From: Branchiostoma belcheri
Taxonomy: Eukaryota > Chordata > Leptocardii > Amphioxiformes > Branchiostomatidae
DNA: 64,000 bases
Direction of reading: 5' to 3'
Assembly (NCBI RefSeq): GCF_001625305.1
Contig: NW_017803257.1
Location: forward strand, 198,360-262,359
A model generated the notes under the pieces. The model had not been told where the DNA came from. It saw nothing but the letters and a program-made list of their open reading frames with translations, and did not search any database. Positions 21,483-33,435 of this stretch are shown here, one piece after another. The position numbers were made by a program, and so were the translations under genes. The stretch's first letter is position 1. The number at the start of each line of letters is the position of its first letter.

Positions 21483-24400
21483 CTAGAGAATATAGATGAA
21501 GAACAGGCATCTGTCAAAATTTCAGCTAATCTGTGTATTATAGGCCTCCTGAAATGCTAGCTTACTTTTAGCTGTTATGTCAAAGAGAAGATAGCATGCA
21601 TTACGAGTAAGTGAGTTAGGAAGTGAAAAATGAAATGAATGGTAGAGTAAAAGAAATGTAGTACTCAAGTATACTCTTACATTCTACATGTATTTTCCTC
21701 TATATAATAAACACATGAAACAAAACATGCACTAGGCTAAAGTTCCTTTGTTGTTCTCTCTCAACCACAGAAAGGCACCAACCCTGTTAAATGACCTTGT
21801 TCCTAAACACAAAGAGGTGCGGCGGGTGACACGCCAGTCAAAATCCCATCATGAAAATACTCTGGTGGTCCCTGTCTCCCACACCAACAATCATATGAGA
21901 ACCTTTTTACCAACAACTGTTAAACTTTGGAACAGTCTTCCAAGGGAGATCGCTAAGATCAGGGACAGACAAAGATTCAAACGTGAAGTTAAATCTTTCC
22001 TTAGCGCAAAACTCTGACAGCGTTCTGTCTAGGCAGTCCTGCTGCTAATGCTGAGTGAGAGCTGACATAGATAAAAAAAAAAAAGGAAGACACGTACCTG
22101 CGCAGGTAGGGATCGTGCCTGTCCACTGTCCGTCCGACCCGCAGACTACCTGAGACGACCCCAGTAGGTGGTAACCATGGTTACAGCTGAAGGTGCAGGT
22201 TTCGGGATGGCGGAAGGTAGAGCCGCGATTACACGTCATCCTTCCGTTAGCCGGTGCAAACAGGGTCAGGCATCGCACGCCTGGAGTGGCAATTTGAATG
22301 TTTCAGTTCCAGTGGTGTTGTGTTCCAAAAAAGATAATTATGGCTATTACTATTACTTATGTTTCAACAGTGACATTGACGATGATGATGCCTAACTGGC
22401 AAATTGTAATCGTTTTAATCATCTACGAGATATGATATAAACGTAATATTGAAGCATTATCAAGTGGCTTTACTTATTTACTTACTTTACATTGCTTTTG
22501 AATGTTAACATCAACAATTTTTACTTTAAAAAAAAACAAGATCAAATCACACTTACCGATACATCTTGCATTATGGCCAGACCATGTTGCGTCAGCCTGA
22601 CAGTGTCTCTCCCTTTCGGTAGCCAGTTCATAGCCATGGTTACAGGAAAAGGTACAGGTGGAGTCCGGGTAGCGAAGAGAGCTGGTATTACAGGTCATTC
22701 TTCCGTTCGGTGGTCCAGACAGATCCGGACATTTTACACCTAACAGCAGAGAACAATGATGTTAACCATAATAGATCCATTTAACTCCCTATCACTTCTT
22801 GTATTGATGCTTGCATCATCTAGATCTACCCTCTAACAATAGCTAAAGACAGCACATTTATGTAATAGTTTGGTCAGCGTCAAAAAACAATGTTACACTT
22901 ACCGATGCACACGGCGTCGTTTCCAGACCAGGTTGCATCAGTCTGACAGCGTCTCTCCCTGCTTGCGGGAGTCGTCAGCTCGTAGCCTCGGTCACAGGTA
23001 AAGTTACAGACCTCGGGATACCGGAAATAGTTGCCACTGTCGCAGGTCATTGCACCATGTAGGGGACTGGATATGTTCGGGCATTTGACAGCTGAAATAT
23101 ATACCATATTAAAAACGGGAATTACAATCAATGAGTTGGTACCGAAGAATAAATTCCTGAACTTTTGTTTGCTGTATATTTATCACGTTTTGGAATTTGC
23201 TAGCTGTTCTAATTTCAAAATTAGATCGACTTGCCAAAGTGCAACGTCGAAAACTACATACAGTGAATAAGTTTGTACTTACCTAAGCACGGTATGGTCC
23301 CGTTGGTATTTATGTCGAATGGAATGGTCCAGTTCCCGTCGTGTCCACATGAGTACTCGGCATAGACCAGCCTGTCATAACCAGGGTTACAGTGGAGCAG
23401 ACAGACGACCTCGTACTCCGCCGTCGTGCTGTCAGGTGATTGGCAGAAGTCAGCTGCAGGGGATGCCGGGATAGAACACCCAAAGTAACCGTTCTCCGGT
23501 TCAGCGACCTGTGTGAATTGAACAGCACCATAATTGGTGTACTTGAAAGTGATGTTATACATTACACATATGTATAACATCACTTTCAAGTTGTTGGTAG
23601 ACTGAGTCCCTCCATAGATCCAAGAAGGCTACCTGCCATTCAAAACGCACGATAGTTTCAACACTTAAATCTGGAAGTACAGACGATTATACAGGATTCT
23701 TTTCACCTACAGATTAAAGATTTCTTATACTCTCTGAAACATGTTTTGCCCTGGAAACCCCTATTCCTTTGAAATGGTTGTTTATTTGCACAACAGCAAT
23801 AAAAATTATACATATTACACTAATAATAGATAAAACAGGTGCAGAAGGGGTAAAAAGCTTATTTAGCTTATGCTAAGCCCTCCCCTTGTCTTCATCAAGA
23901 GGAGAGGGAATGGAGAGATTGGGAAAGAATCTTACTGACCGGGAAAGGCGGGCAGGCGGTCCGTTCACAGCGTCTCCCGTCCCCGACCGTCCCGACCCGG
24001 CAGCGGCAGCTGAAGGTCTGGTGGCCCGTCAGGTCGCAGATCCCGTGCTCAGGATCGCAGTCGTGCAGGCCGAGCCGGCAGTAGTCAGATGGGACGCATC
24101 TAGATCGACATGTAGTCGTTTTGAAATAATATATGGCATTCAAAACACCGGAATAGATGTCCATAGAAATGTTACCGTTCTATCTAAGTCTAATCACAAA
24201 TCCCATTTAATGCCTACTTGAGAGAATAAAATCAATACAACTTAGTTAGTAGAAATTCTTCAATCAGTGACTGTATTTTTGTAAGGTAAATTACGTACCT
24301 CCAAATTTTCGGTGTCGACTGTACACCTTTCTCAAGGAGTGACCTAGTCTCGCGAGAACACGAGACTAGGTCGAGACTTGTGTGGATCTTCTGACCTCCC

Positions 24401-27400
24401 CCGCCTCCTTGCGGAGTAGGGGTAGGTAGGACTTGGGCAGCTCCCAACCTTCGTTGCGATTCATCCCGGCACGTTCCAACTGGATATGGACCGCTTCCTT
24501 AATCTTTCTATGTGACTTCCGGGATTCCTGGTCTATAATCTTAACGATGTCCAAAATAGGGCCGTTTGTGACCCTATGTCCCGCTTTTTACGGGACATAG
24601 GGTCAATTTCAATACAACTTAAAGTTCTAAGACTGCTGTACGAAAAATCGAAAATTGTTCACCTGGGCTTGTCATTCCACTGTCCAGTTGCCATGCACGT
24701 GAAGCTGTGTAGACTGTGGAGATGAAGGTCCTGCTCATTGCCGACTTTGTAGCCGGGCTCACAGGTAAGGCGGCAGGAGTCCTGGTACCTGGTACCGCTG
24801 CACGTCAGGCTGCCGTCGGCAGGGCTCTGGGTGGTAAAGAAAAATTCTTTTTTTGTTGTTGTTTTGAGTGACGACGAAAATTGCTGCAGAATTCAATACT
24901 TCAAGAAGACTACATGCTAAAAATATATATTACAGTTTAATGTATCAGTTTTGATACGCTTCAGAGTACGTACAATAAGGTTGCCGCAGTCCTTCTTCTG
25001 ACAGAACAGATCTGGTCCCCCAACAACTGGCTGGAGCGCTACAGTTCAATAAGAAAGAACGTTAGAAATATTGCCAGTTCTACAATTAAAAATTAATTTA
25101 AGTCCTGTGTGTGTCGTGATTGCATGAGCTCCACGTTTGATTCTGCGAACGGTTGTTGGGCAAGAATTCAAAAGGTCTGGAAAAGCAGTAGAAATTTTTA
25201 CCTCCCTCCTGTAGGCTCCAGTTGCCACTGCTATGACAAGCTACGCTCTGGTGGTTCGTTCCTTCGTACCCGTCCGCACAGGTGACTCCGCAGGTGTTCC
25301 CGTAGGTGTGTCCTCTGGCGCACTGTAGGGCGGTGTTAGGGAACTCAGGAGGGGAGCCGCAACTCACTGGTAAAAGATATATAAATACATTATCAATATT
25401 TTTAAAGTGAATCAAATGCTGTGCATCTTAATTATATTCTACGCGTACTTTGAAATTACGCAGTCTATTATAATATAAGAAAGGAGCTAAGAAGACAATG
25501 TTCCTTAGTAGGAGCATTCACATGTTACTGTGTATGTATACTATGTATTTATGTATGCAGGATAGTATGTATGTATTGCTATATCAGTATATCATCTCTG
25601 TCAGCACGATAAATAGTAGTACCTGGGATGCACTCCGGTTCCCCACTCCAAAGTTGGTAAGACAGGCAGGTGAAGTTGTCTTGGCCGAGCCGTTCGTAGC
25701 CGTCCTGGCAGGTGAGATGACACGTCTCGCCGTACGTGGTACCTGTACAGGTGACGTCACCGTGTGCCGGGATCTGCATAGAGGAATTGCATGCAATCTT
25801 AGTCTGGCCAACTGAAGTACATTGATGGCCCATGCTTATCTCCCAGCAGACGTAGTCGGCCCACTCAATAACCAACAAGCATATTCTGAATGGAAGATCT
25901 ATGCTATTCTTGTGTTCCAGCATCTGATTGAATATCAAACTTATGCAGAAAATACAGCATGTATTTGATGGTTGAAATGTACAAACTTACCGAAATGTTT
26001 CCGCAGTCTGCGATGACGCAAGCCAGTATTTGTGGGATGATAACGTCTGGCAAAAAGATAAAAGGTCGATTGGAATGTATTTTAGCACCATATAAATGGT
26101 AAATAGAATATCCTTCCAAAATGATCCGACCTAGAAAATGGCATGTCCATAATCTCCCACCTGCTGACACAGCATTTTCCATCTCTGTCGTGTTCCCTCT
26201 GCGGAAGGCGGTCCAGTTTCCGGTCCAGCTGCAGCCCAGGGCGTGGTCCGTTTCCGGTTGGTACCCTACGTCACAGATGACGTCACATGGGTCCGAGAAC
26301 ACGTGACCCTGGCACAGGTACGAGCCGTGCGGGGGGTCCTCAGGTGGGCTGCAGGTTACTGTGTGATGACCAACACATGTATGTTATGTTTTGTCCAGTA
26401 CACACAGACAACAATGAGACAAAAGGTCCAAATTGAAAAGCAGACTTGAAAGTTGTTATCTTTGATATGTCAAAGGAGAAAATGGTCCTTTAATATTTAC
26501 GGGCCTAAAAGTAATAATGTACATCAAAAACAGACAAACACCCTACCTGGGTCGCACTGTGCAGGTTTGTCCCAGTGTCCTGTAGCGTTACACGTCAGTA
26601 CAGGGTGCCGGGGCAGGTAGCCTCGCTCACAGACCACTCGGGCTTCTGACAGGTAGGTCGTTGAGTTGCTGCTGAGCTTGCCATAAGCTAAATTCTGATA
26701 AAAAAGAGAGATTTGTTAGTCTTGCTTCGCTTCCTTGTACTAGCCAAGGAAGTTCATTTGTTAGTGAATTAATTATATAAAAGAATAAGACAGATTACCT
26801 CGTACTTTCCCCCACAGTCCACAAGTCTGCACTCCGGATGCTTGGTCGCCCCAAACGTCTCTGCAAGCAGACAGTTACAGATTACACGATAGAGATGTAT
26901 ATAATGACAAGTAGACTTGATAGTGTGGATGACATTCTGTATTTACAAAACAATTTCTGCTATAACTAAATTACTTCATTGTGTCAGGAGTCTTAAGCCT
27001 CTTGAGGGTGGGGGGTGCATCCAGAACTTTATCTAGAATCATGTTTCTGGATAGTCCACGCGTATCCAGAACTTTGTCTGGGACAAATCTACTCCTAACC
27101 CATTCAGGCATAGAACTAGATAGGACGGTTCTGGATAAAATAAAGGCCTAATTCACCCTACCTAGGCGGGACAGAAGCTGCAGGAAGTCTAGATGGGCCA
27201 CGATGTCTTCAAGAATTGGACCGATCCATTCCAACAACTGCCGCATCATGTCGAAGTCGATGATGTTGTCCTCTGAGATGATGTCTAAATACGTCTCAAC
27301 GATAGGAAGGTGAGGAGCGTTAATCTTCACCAAAATGCCATGCGCGGCGTCCGCGTAGATTCGGTCGGAGATGCCGAGGGGCTCGAACCACCCAGGGTCG

Positions 27401-30400
27401 GTGTTCGGCATCGTGTCGGCAGCCCGACCGACGCCGACGAGTGTCGACACGACTTCGGGCGCGATCGGCGCCCATCGGCCGCGGTTGCAGAACAGCAGGC
27501 CCGCGTCATCGGTCTGGTAGCCCACGTCACACTTGGCGATGCACATGTTGACGTGGATGTTATAGTAGGCGATGCTGGTGCAGTTGAAGTCACCGTGACT
27601 TAAGTCAGGAAGTGACTTGTTTCTGCAAACTTGAAAGAAGTAAGGTAAACTCTTTAAAAAGTTAACAGTATATCTTTGGCTACGCTAGTCTTTAAGTTTA
27701 ACCTTTTGGTTAAAGCCGAACTGTTACAGATTTGCTGATGTTGTATGTTGGCTTAGAAGTGACTAAAATTATCGCAGAAGGATGGGTGTGTCGTGCAGCT
27801 AAAGCAGGGGTTTCGCGCAGTGTACAAACTTGTACGTGTGGGCTACGGTACAAAGGAACTCACACTCTTCCACAAGCGGTGGCACGGTCGGTTCGGGCAC
27901 GTATCCAGGCGGCAGTATCGCTGATGTGTCCCCTCCGGCGGCCTGGAGCGCCAACTGGTACCACCTCTGCATCTCCGGGGAAAACTGCTGCATCCACACA
28001 GGCAACGGCTCCGGAGTCATGTAAACTGTCGAAACATCGGCAAGACATAAGAAATTAAACATGATTGAGGAAGGTTAGAGAAAAAAAAACATAGAACCTA
28101 CTGGCCTGATCAAAACAGTTTCAGTGTTTTGAGACAAATCATTTTTCAAGCTAAAAAATGAACCAAGGCCCGATCACTTAACTATGAAGTAACGTTCTAG
28201 ATACTTAAATCTACATGCATCTGGGACGCAGGCAATGAGATGCAAGATAAGAAAAACTAGTCCCCAACCCAGCTCCAACCTTTGTTGAAGAGAGGTAGGG
28301 ACCCAGGTCTTAGGTAGGTCCTTAACAGGTGCTATAGCTACGTCGCTCACCTGGTATGACGTTGGTCTTGAAGAGTACAGCGAACACCACCGCTGTCAGG
28401 ACGGCCAGGCAGTAGAATATGGCGGCAAGGATGATCAGCGTGTCCGGTCGCTTCCTGGGTGGCGGGTTCAGGGAGGAGCCGTACCCGTACAGCGGCGGGC
28501 CGTACGGCCTCCACACGGCGCCGGGCTTCACCTGCTTCCCGCCGAACAGGGAGTCACAACTCGGCTGTCTTTTCAGTGGGCAACCAAGGAGAGAGTTATG
28601 CATCCGTAGCCTTTCGAGTCGGACCTGTGATAAGAAAAACAGCATACAGTCAAAACTTCCCCAAAAGACCACTCAGGGAACGATAAAATCTGGTCTATAT
28701 GGACAGGTGGTCGCTATGGACAGCATTGTCAATAATCTTTGCGTCGATGGGAAAAATTATGTAAGGGGTCACCAAAAAGTCAAAAGTGGTCACCGAACAG
28801 AATAAATTGCTTCAGAACAAACTTTTTTTATCTAAGTCCGTAAGATAAATGCTTAAGGTGGGCAAATTAAAGCAGAGCAATGAAAAAATAGGACCTAGTA
28901 CCTTTTCCACTTTTGACTCCACTGACACAGTCTGCTTGGTTTCAACATAATGGGACTGTTCCATCTTTTCTTCCACAGCAACGCACAGTCGAACAGGCCT
29001 GGGTAGAGTGAGCAAATATTGACATTGTTCTTATATATTGTAATCTCTTAACAGTTGAGCAATTAACGACCATTGACAATATTCTTTGTGCTCATGCTGT
29101 TTGTAATCTCTTATCAGGGATTGAATAGGTAACAAACATTAAATGTTTGCGTTCGGGTCAAGGTCTGGATTTATTACTATAATATTGCCATTTTGCTGGT
29201 GTGTTACGAAGCTGGTGTGTTATGCCGAACGGCGGTTATACCGGCTATACAGATACAGACAGATTTTCGAGCTTGTAATGCTTGGCATAAAGCAAAAAGC
29301 AAAAACAGATGTATTCTCAGTGTTAACGGCTGTATTTTGCGACATTGGTACCCTTTCTCGTGTTGTATTTTTTTGGCTACGCCCTCAGACTTAACGGTTA
29401 CACTTCTTTTTCATGTACTTTGTGGTTATGTTGGGACTAGCAAAACAAATGTTTAAACTAGAGAAGTAACATTTGCAAAGCAAATGCGTAATGTTTTATT
29501 ACCTTCGGACGTGGTCTGCTCTGTAAATTCTTACTCAAACACAATCACATACATGTACTACGAATATACGGTGACAGGAGTAGAGCAGACCATAAAATTG
29601 CAACATGTTGTAACCCAACACCAGTCACCATGGGGACAGACGTCAACAAACTATGTCATTGGCCAGGTCAGAGATTAGTGTTTGGAACAGAAGCAGAAAC
29701 TGAGTAAAAACAATATATTTTCCTTCGGTAAACATAATGACTTACTGATCGTCTGTGATGTCCGGAGGTGGTGTGGAGTCTCTGGGGATGTCTTCGTTTG
29801 CAATGTCTTCGTCTTCACTTTCACTGCTGAAGTCTGGTGTTCCGTCCGTCTAAGGCATAGAATGATCGTTAAGTATTGTGACACGTTGTATGGTAACAAT
29901 CTATTGTCACATATTCAGAGTTTTGACAACTTCTTGGTTTATTTATTGCAACGTTCTCTGTCTATCTCTCTGTGCATGTTCCCATTGCTGTCACCTTGCC
30001 AACTTCCTGTTGGCTCACAGCTTCCGGAACTTGTCTCCAACTTCCCCTTTCCAACCTTCTGCGGTCACTACTGCCTTTTCTCTAACCCACCTTATTCTAA
30101 CCTTCCTTCTATATACATGTATATCTCCAAGCAGATCTCTTTCGGTGGGAAGTCAGAGGAGTTTGTACAGTGGCTAAACGATGCTCCTCTGGCCAATGGA
30201 TACTGCCTTGCCACCATATGATTTGCTTTAAAATTACTGCCTTCCAACTTGACCTAAAGGTCAATCAGCGGTAGCCAACCCTCTCCTCAACACTATACCA
30301 CATTGAAATACTTACAAAGACAAGAAAGCAGACAAAGAGACAAACACATCCAATCAACGCAACAAGAACATTTCAATCAAAATTGCATTGTTACATATTT

Positions 30401-31993
30401 ATCATAGAGTTATGTAAAACTTTTTCTGTCTTGTCATTTCCTACTGGAGCAGCATCAATCGCCCTGCTGGCTCTTTGCCAGATTCTGGGATTTAACATAA
30501 CTTCCTTTTTTTTTCTAACCGTACCTTTTCTGATCAGCACTTCCTTCCAGCTTCCTTCTAACCTGTCCTTAAGGTCAATCTGCGGAACCCAACCCATCTT
30601 CCCTCGGCTCTACAACATTAAAATACCTAAGAAAACAAGAAACACACAAATACGAAGAAAAAACAAGAACAGTCCCTACTTGGTCTTCCTTGCTAACTTC
30701 CTGTTGGCTCCCAGCTTCCGTGACGTATCTAAAGTTCCCCCTTTCTATCCTTTTGCGACCTGACCCAAAGGTTTAATTAGTGGTACCTAACCCTCTCCTC
30801 ACCACTCTACCACATAAAAATACCTTCAAATACAAGCATACATACATACAGACACAAACACACCCAAACAACGTTAACACAACAAGAACATTCCCTACTT
30901 GGTTTTCCTGATGCTCCTCCCGTACTGTCAAGTCTCCCCACATGAACGACCTCTCGGCTTGCCTGCTCGGCATAGAAACCTGCGGATGGAAATTATGATT
31001 AGTGACACTGATTGGATAATGATCATGATTACTTTCAAGATAAATATATATTGTAATGCAAAGGCTGTGGAAGACGAAATACACTTTATCTCAAATTGTT
31101 CCTTTCATAGCAACGCTCGAAATGAGTTAACTATTCAAACTTCTACAATTTATCCCAATTTTACTAAACTTACGGACCAAGAAAAAACTATTCTTCTTGT
31201 AACTTCCCAAAACCCACTGATTTTAGAAAAGGTGGGACATTACATCTTCCATGGTCTAAAAAAGAGAAGTCAAACCCCTTAGACATAGTTTTAGACATAG
31301 CTATAGCTCTAGACAACTACCTTTTATCATGTAGATTTTAGTTATTTTATACTACGTTTCATTGTCCTTTTATGTTTGTAATCTGCAATTAGCCCCCCGG
31401 GTATGAATTGGCAATAAAACTTCAGTGATAAAAGTTTGTTGAAGGCCTTAGGAGCAATGTGTTGTTGACCAATGTGTCTAAGGCATGGAATACACCGATC
31501 CGAATGGGTCTATTCTACTGCTTTTCTCCTCCCAACTTAAGTCATGTGCGCATTCTACACTTGGGTGGAGGAGGAAAGCCGTAATGTGTCTTTCCTAAGG
31601 GCACAAAGTATAGCCAAGAAATAAAGGACGGGTGGGAGTTTTGATACTGCGTTTTTTAGAGGTTTTAACGCACCTGCCCGGAGCCTGCACAAGAGGCTAT
31701 AGCTAGCGTCGAAAAAATCCATGTACATCATCAGAACACTTCAAAAGACGAAATCTACTAACCTTAGCCTCTGTTGTTGTCGCCGGCGGTGCATTGCCGA
31801 TGTCTCTTGTCGCCGCCGATGTTGGCCGGCTAGTCTTGTGTCTAGGTTTGCGTCGCCTGCTCCGGGTCCGCCCGGTTAAGTCCCTCCGTGGCCCCAAATG
31901 GTCGCACCGGGTCGTCCAGGCGGTTTTCGTCGGGCCGTGAGGCGACCTGCCCCGAAGGAACAGCCTTATGCTGCCCGATGAGGAAGTAGACAT
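20929..31993 (-). CDS. Type II membrane CCP/EGF/vWA mosaic protein (20-exon model, 1286 aa)
   Basis: Exons (minus): 31993-31763, 29849-29746, 28998-28902, 28624-28351, 28025-27836, 27622-27162, 26860-26799, 26694-26547, 26358-26161, 26046-25991, 25773-25623, 25366-25202, 25038-24974, 24826-24663, 24099-23940, 23508-23283, 23091-22903, 22739-22557, 22280-22098, 21482-20929. Phases agree at each junction and the total, 3861 nt, divides by three. Order: basic Ser/Arg-rich then acidic cytoplasmic tail, one membrane segment (about residues 205-229, LIILAAIFYCLAVLTAVVFAVLF), about ten CCPs with one EGF after the sixth, and vWA at the C-terminus. CCPs 2, 4 and 6 are split over two exons. The donor of 28025-27836 is weak and the first exon is least certain. 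Probably a surface recognition or adhesion receptor. Confidence 0.75.
21760..22075 (+). mobile_element. LINE 3' fragment (C-terminal tail)
   Basis: An 84-codon plus-strand segment with the LINE tail signature (HMRTFLPTTVKLWNSLPREI, FKREVKSFL) ending TGA at 22015-22017, followed by an A-rich tract at about 22070-22085. Inserted in the intron between the last CCP exon and the vWA exon. 5'-truncated. Confidence 0.75.
22098..27622 (-). CDS. CCP/EGF ectodomain exons
   Basis: The exon at 27622-27162 begins a CCP that is interrupted by about 100 extra residues (helical-looking, TYLDIISEDNIIDF) and closes in the next exon with HPEC. CCP modules then follow with sequences such as VTCSPPEDPPHG, CGSPPEFPNTALQC, VAEPENGYFGC, VKCPNISSPLHG, VKCPDLSGPPNG and VRCLTLFAPANG. 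The three at 23091, 22739 and 22280 are single-exon CCPs closest to those of the secreted gene at 8190-9867. Confidence 0.8.
23940..24099 (-). CDS. EGF-like exon
   Basis: Six-cysteine EGF pattern: DYCRLGLHDCDPEHGIC, then TFSCRCRVGTVGDGRRC. Enters in phase 2, leaves in phase 0 at CCG|GTCAGT, and supplies the first cysteine of the following CCP (TACPPFP then VAEPENG). Confidence 0.8.
24290..24565 (-). mobile_element. Penelope-like element fragment
   Basis: Minus-strand reading gives SHRKIKEAVHIQLERAGMNR and WELPKSYLPLLRK, the pattern at the end of the GIY-YIG region in Penelope-like retroelements. It is followed by CCTAGTCTCG...CGAGACTAGG and CCGAAAATTTGGAGGT. The same tail occurs on plus at about 47975-48066. 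Intronic, truncated. Confidence 0.55.
24570..24604. repeat. Perfect 14-bp hairpin
   Basis: GACCCTATGTCCCG at 24570-24583 and its exact complement at 24591-24604, with a 7-base loop (CTTTTTA). It abuts the Penelope-like fragment, in an intron of the CCP-vWA gene. Confidence 0.85.
28351..28998 (-). CDS. Juxtamembrane and transmembrane exons of the CCP-vWA gene
   Basis: 28998-28902 encodes a tail segment around MEQSHYVETKQTVSVESK. 28624-28351 encodes a tyrosine- and proline-rich stretch (WRPYGPPLYGYGSSLNPPPRKRP) followed directly by about 24 hydrophobic residues and then KTNVIPG. Positive charges before the hydrophobic stretch predict a type II (N-in) signal anchor, putting all CCPs outside. 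Confidence 0.75.
29190..29265 (+). repeat. Dispersed copy of the 50-bp array unit
   Basis: GCTGGTGTGTTAC occurs twice, then GCCGAACGGCGGTTATACC, GGCTATACAGATACAGACAG. Same unit as 14690-15350, here about one and a half copies. Confidence 0.8.
29746..29849 (-). CDS. Acidic cytoplasmic exon of the CCP-vWA gene
   Basis: Between acceptor ATGCCTTAG and donor ATCA|GTAAGT, reads TDGTPDFSSESEDEDIANED then IPRDSTPPPDITDD. Enters phase 0, leaves phase 2 and joins in frame to the exon at 28998. SSESEDED is a good casein kinase 2-like context. Confidence 0.65.
29985..30905 (+). repeat. Three degenerate tandem copies (~300 bp)
   Basis: Blocks with CCAACTTCCTGTTGGCTC, CCAGCTTCC, GACCTAAAGGTCAAT, CCTCTCCTCA and ACAACAAGAACATT recur around 29985-30370, 30430-30680 and 30690-30905. 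No coding sense. Lies in intron 1 of the CCP-vWA gene. Confidence 0.65.
31030..31440 (+). mobile_element. LINE 3' end fragment
   Basis: Plus-strand reading CNAKAVEDEIHFISNCSFHS followed by NPLILEKVGHYIFHGLKKR-stop resembles the tail of the LINE fragment at 7360-8065 (ENEHFILNC). Ends with CAATAAAAC. 5'-truncated. Confidence 0.6.
31763..31993 (-). CDS. Candidate first coding exon of the CCP-vWA gene
   Basis: ATG at 31993 shortly after a possible acceptor (CTCGCTTCAG). 77 codons rich in Ser, Arg and Thr (LRGRSPHGPTKTAW, RTRSRRRKPRHK), ending at AAG|GTTAGT in phase 0, which fits the acidic exon at 29849. Other frames of this GC-rich stretch contain a stop. No homology recognised, so this exon is provisional. 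Confidence 0.5.
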
Positions 31994-32670
31994 CGCTCTG
32001 AAGCGAGAAAATCAACGCAGATAAGTGTAAATAAATTACGGGTACATAGAAAAGGTGCTCTCCAAACAGAGTTTTAGGCTTCGGCTTATTTTTAAAGTGT
32101 TTTCAGACGTTTTTAGCAGGCTTTCTGTTTGTACCGGAATCGGTGTGTCAAATGTATACTGCCCTGCCAATGACTATGTCTTGCCAATTTGATACTCTCT
32201 TCCAGCGATCAAAATATTTGCCTGGAGTTTAGCTTGGCCCTTTCGCCTCTCAGCCCAATACATTGCACACAGCAAATAAGTGCAAAACAATTACATGTAA
32301 ACATACTAAACGTTAGAAAGCGTGTGTCTCACAAAATTGTAGACTATGGGACAAAAACAGACTTATAAACATAAGAAATTGCAGCATTTTCAACATGGTT
32401 AGAATTCAAAGACTGGGCAGAAAAAAAACTTACGTGTGCTGCACACCTGCGAACACCTGTAAATGCCGTCTGCAGGTGTTGTTGTGAGTTATATATTATA
32501 AGGCGCACAGAAGTGACCCGCTCCAAGCTCTGCGTTTCCTGGTTCGAGTTTAACCCACAAATATTGTTCCCTGGATGGACAGATGCTTTTATAATGACGC
32601 TGTAAACAATGGTGGGCCAACATAGGTTATTCCCCTACTACTGTACCTACACGTTATGGGCTAAAAATAG
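31994..32670. other. No gene seen
   Basis: No exon or element recognised. 5' flank of the CCP-vWA gene; any promoter would lie here or further right but no core motif stands out. Confidence 0.4.
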
Positions 32671-32940
32671 GGGTCGTGTGGTGTAGTGGCAGAGTGCGCG
32701 GCTCGGAACCTAGAGGTCCCGGGTTCGAGTCCTGACATGCCACCGATCTTGTGCCCTTGGGAAAGGCACTTTATATGACTTTCCTCACTTCTCTCAGGTG
32801 AAAATGAGTATTGTCCTGTCATGTATTTGTCCCCTGTGTTGATGGCGGCATTAATATAATTATAAGTTGAAAAAAAACTTGAGTGTGCCGTCACCACGTC
32901 TGGTGATTACATGTTGGAAAAAAAAAACACATGACGTCCA
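32671..32940 (+). mobile_element. tRNA-derived SINE, complete head
   Basis: A box TGGTGTAGTGG at 32679-32689 and B box GGTTCGAGTCC at 32722-32732 fit RNA polymerase III promoters. The body follows (ACCGATCTTGTGCCCTTGGG, CAGGTGAAAATGAG, ACCACGTCTGGTGATTACAT) and an A-run at the end. Family name not assigned. Confidence 0.85.
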
Positions 32941-33094
32941 TGGGTCTCGGCTCAATTGGGCCATTATAGGTTATTCCCCTACTGCATGTACCTTCGCGGT
33001 AACCGTCTAAAAAATAACACAAGGCGCCCGCCGGTCTCGGCTCAATTCATACCAAGAGCTATTTATTGTTATTGATTAACCCGTATTATTGGTA

Positions 33095-33340
33095 GTAACG
33101 AACCAGCTGGTAGACTAGTACAGTGGCTTCCTACTGGGAGACGTAGAGTGGGACGTCCTTATACTACACTTATGTCCATGCTAGAGAGAGACACTGGTCT
33201 CGCAGGGACTGCATTAGTGCCCGCTATGAGAGATATATAGGACTTACTGGAGTAACTTTATCAAGTACACATCACCGGATTAGTATAATCCGGAGGCATG
33301 ATGATAATGATGATTTGTTTGCCGACTACTCTACTTTTAT
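33095..33340 (+). mobile_element. Degenerate LINE C-terminal fragment
   Basis: Reading RLVQWLPTGRRRVGRPYTTL, MSMLERDTGL resembles the tail of some LINE reverse transcriptases (RRxxGRP). Ends in GATGATAATGATGAT. Short and weak. Confidence 0.45.
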
Positions 33341-33435
33341 TGCAGCCAGGCCTAAATGGCAAGCTATTAAGCAACCAACAGAAACGTAATTTTGTGTGGA
33401 AGACGAGATCGTATGTATCGATTTGTACCTAAGTG

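Noticed and set aside
29682..30221. 179-codon plus-strand ORF
   Set aside because: Covers the antisense of an acidic exon and a degenerate tandem repeat; no domain or splice support.
32671..32745. Functional tRNA gene
   Set aside because: A and B boxes are present but no anticodon or acceptor stem forms, and a SINE body follows.
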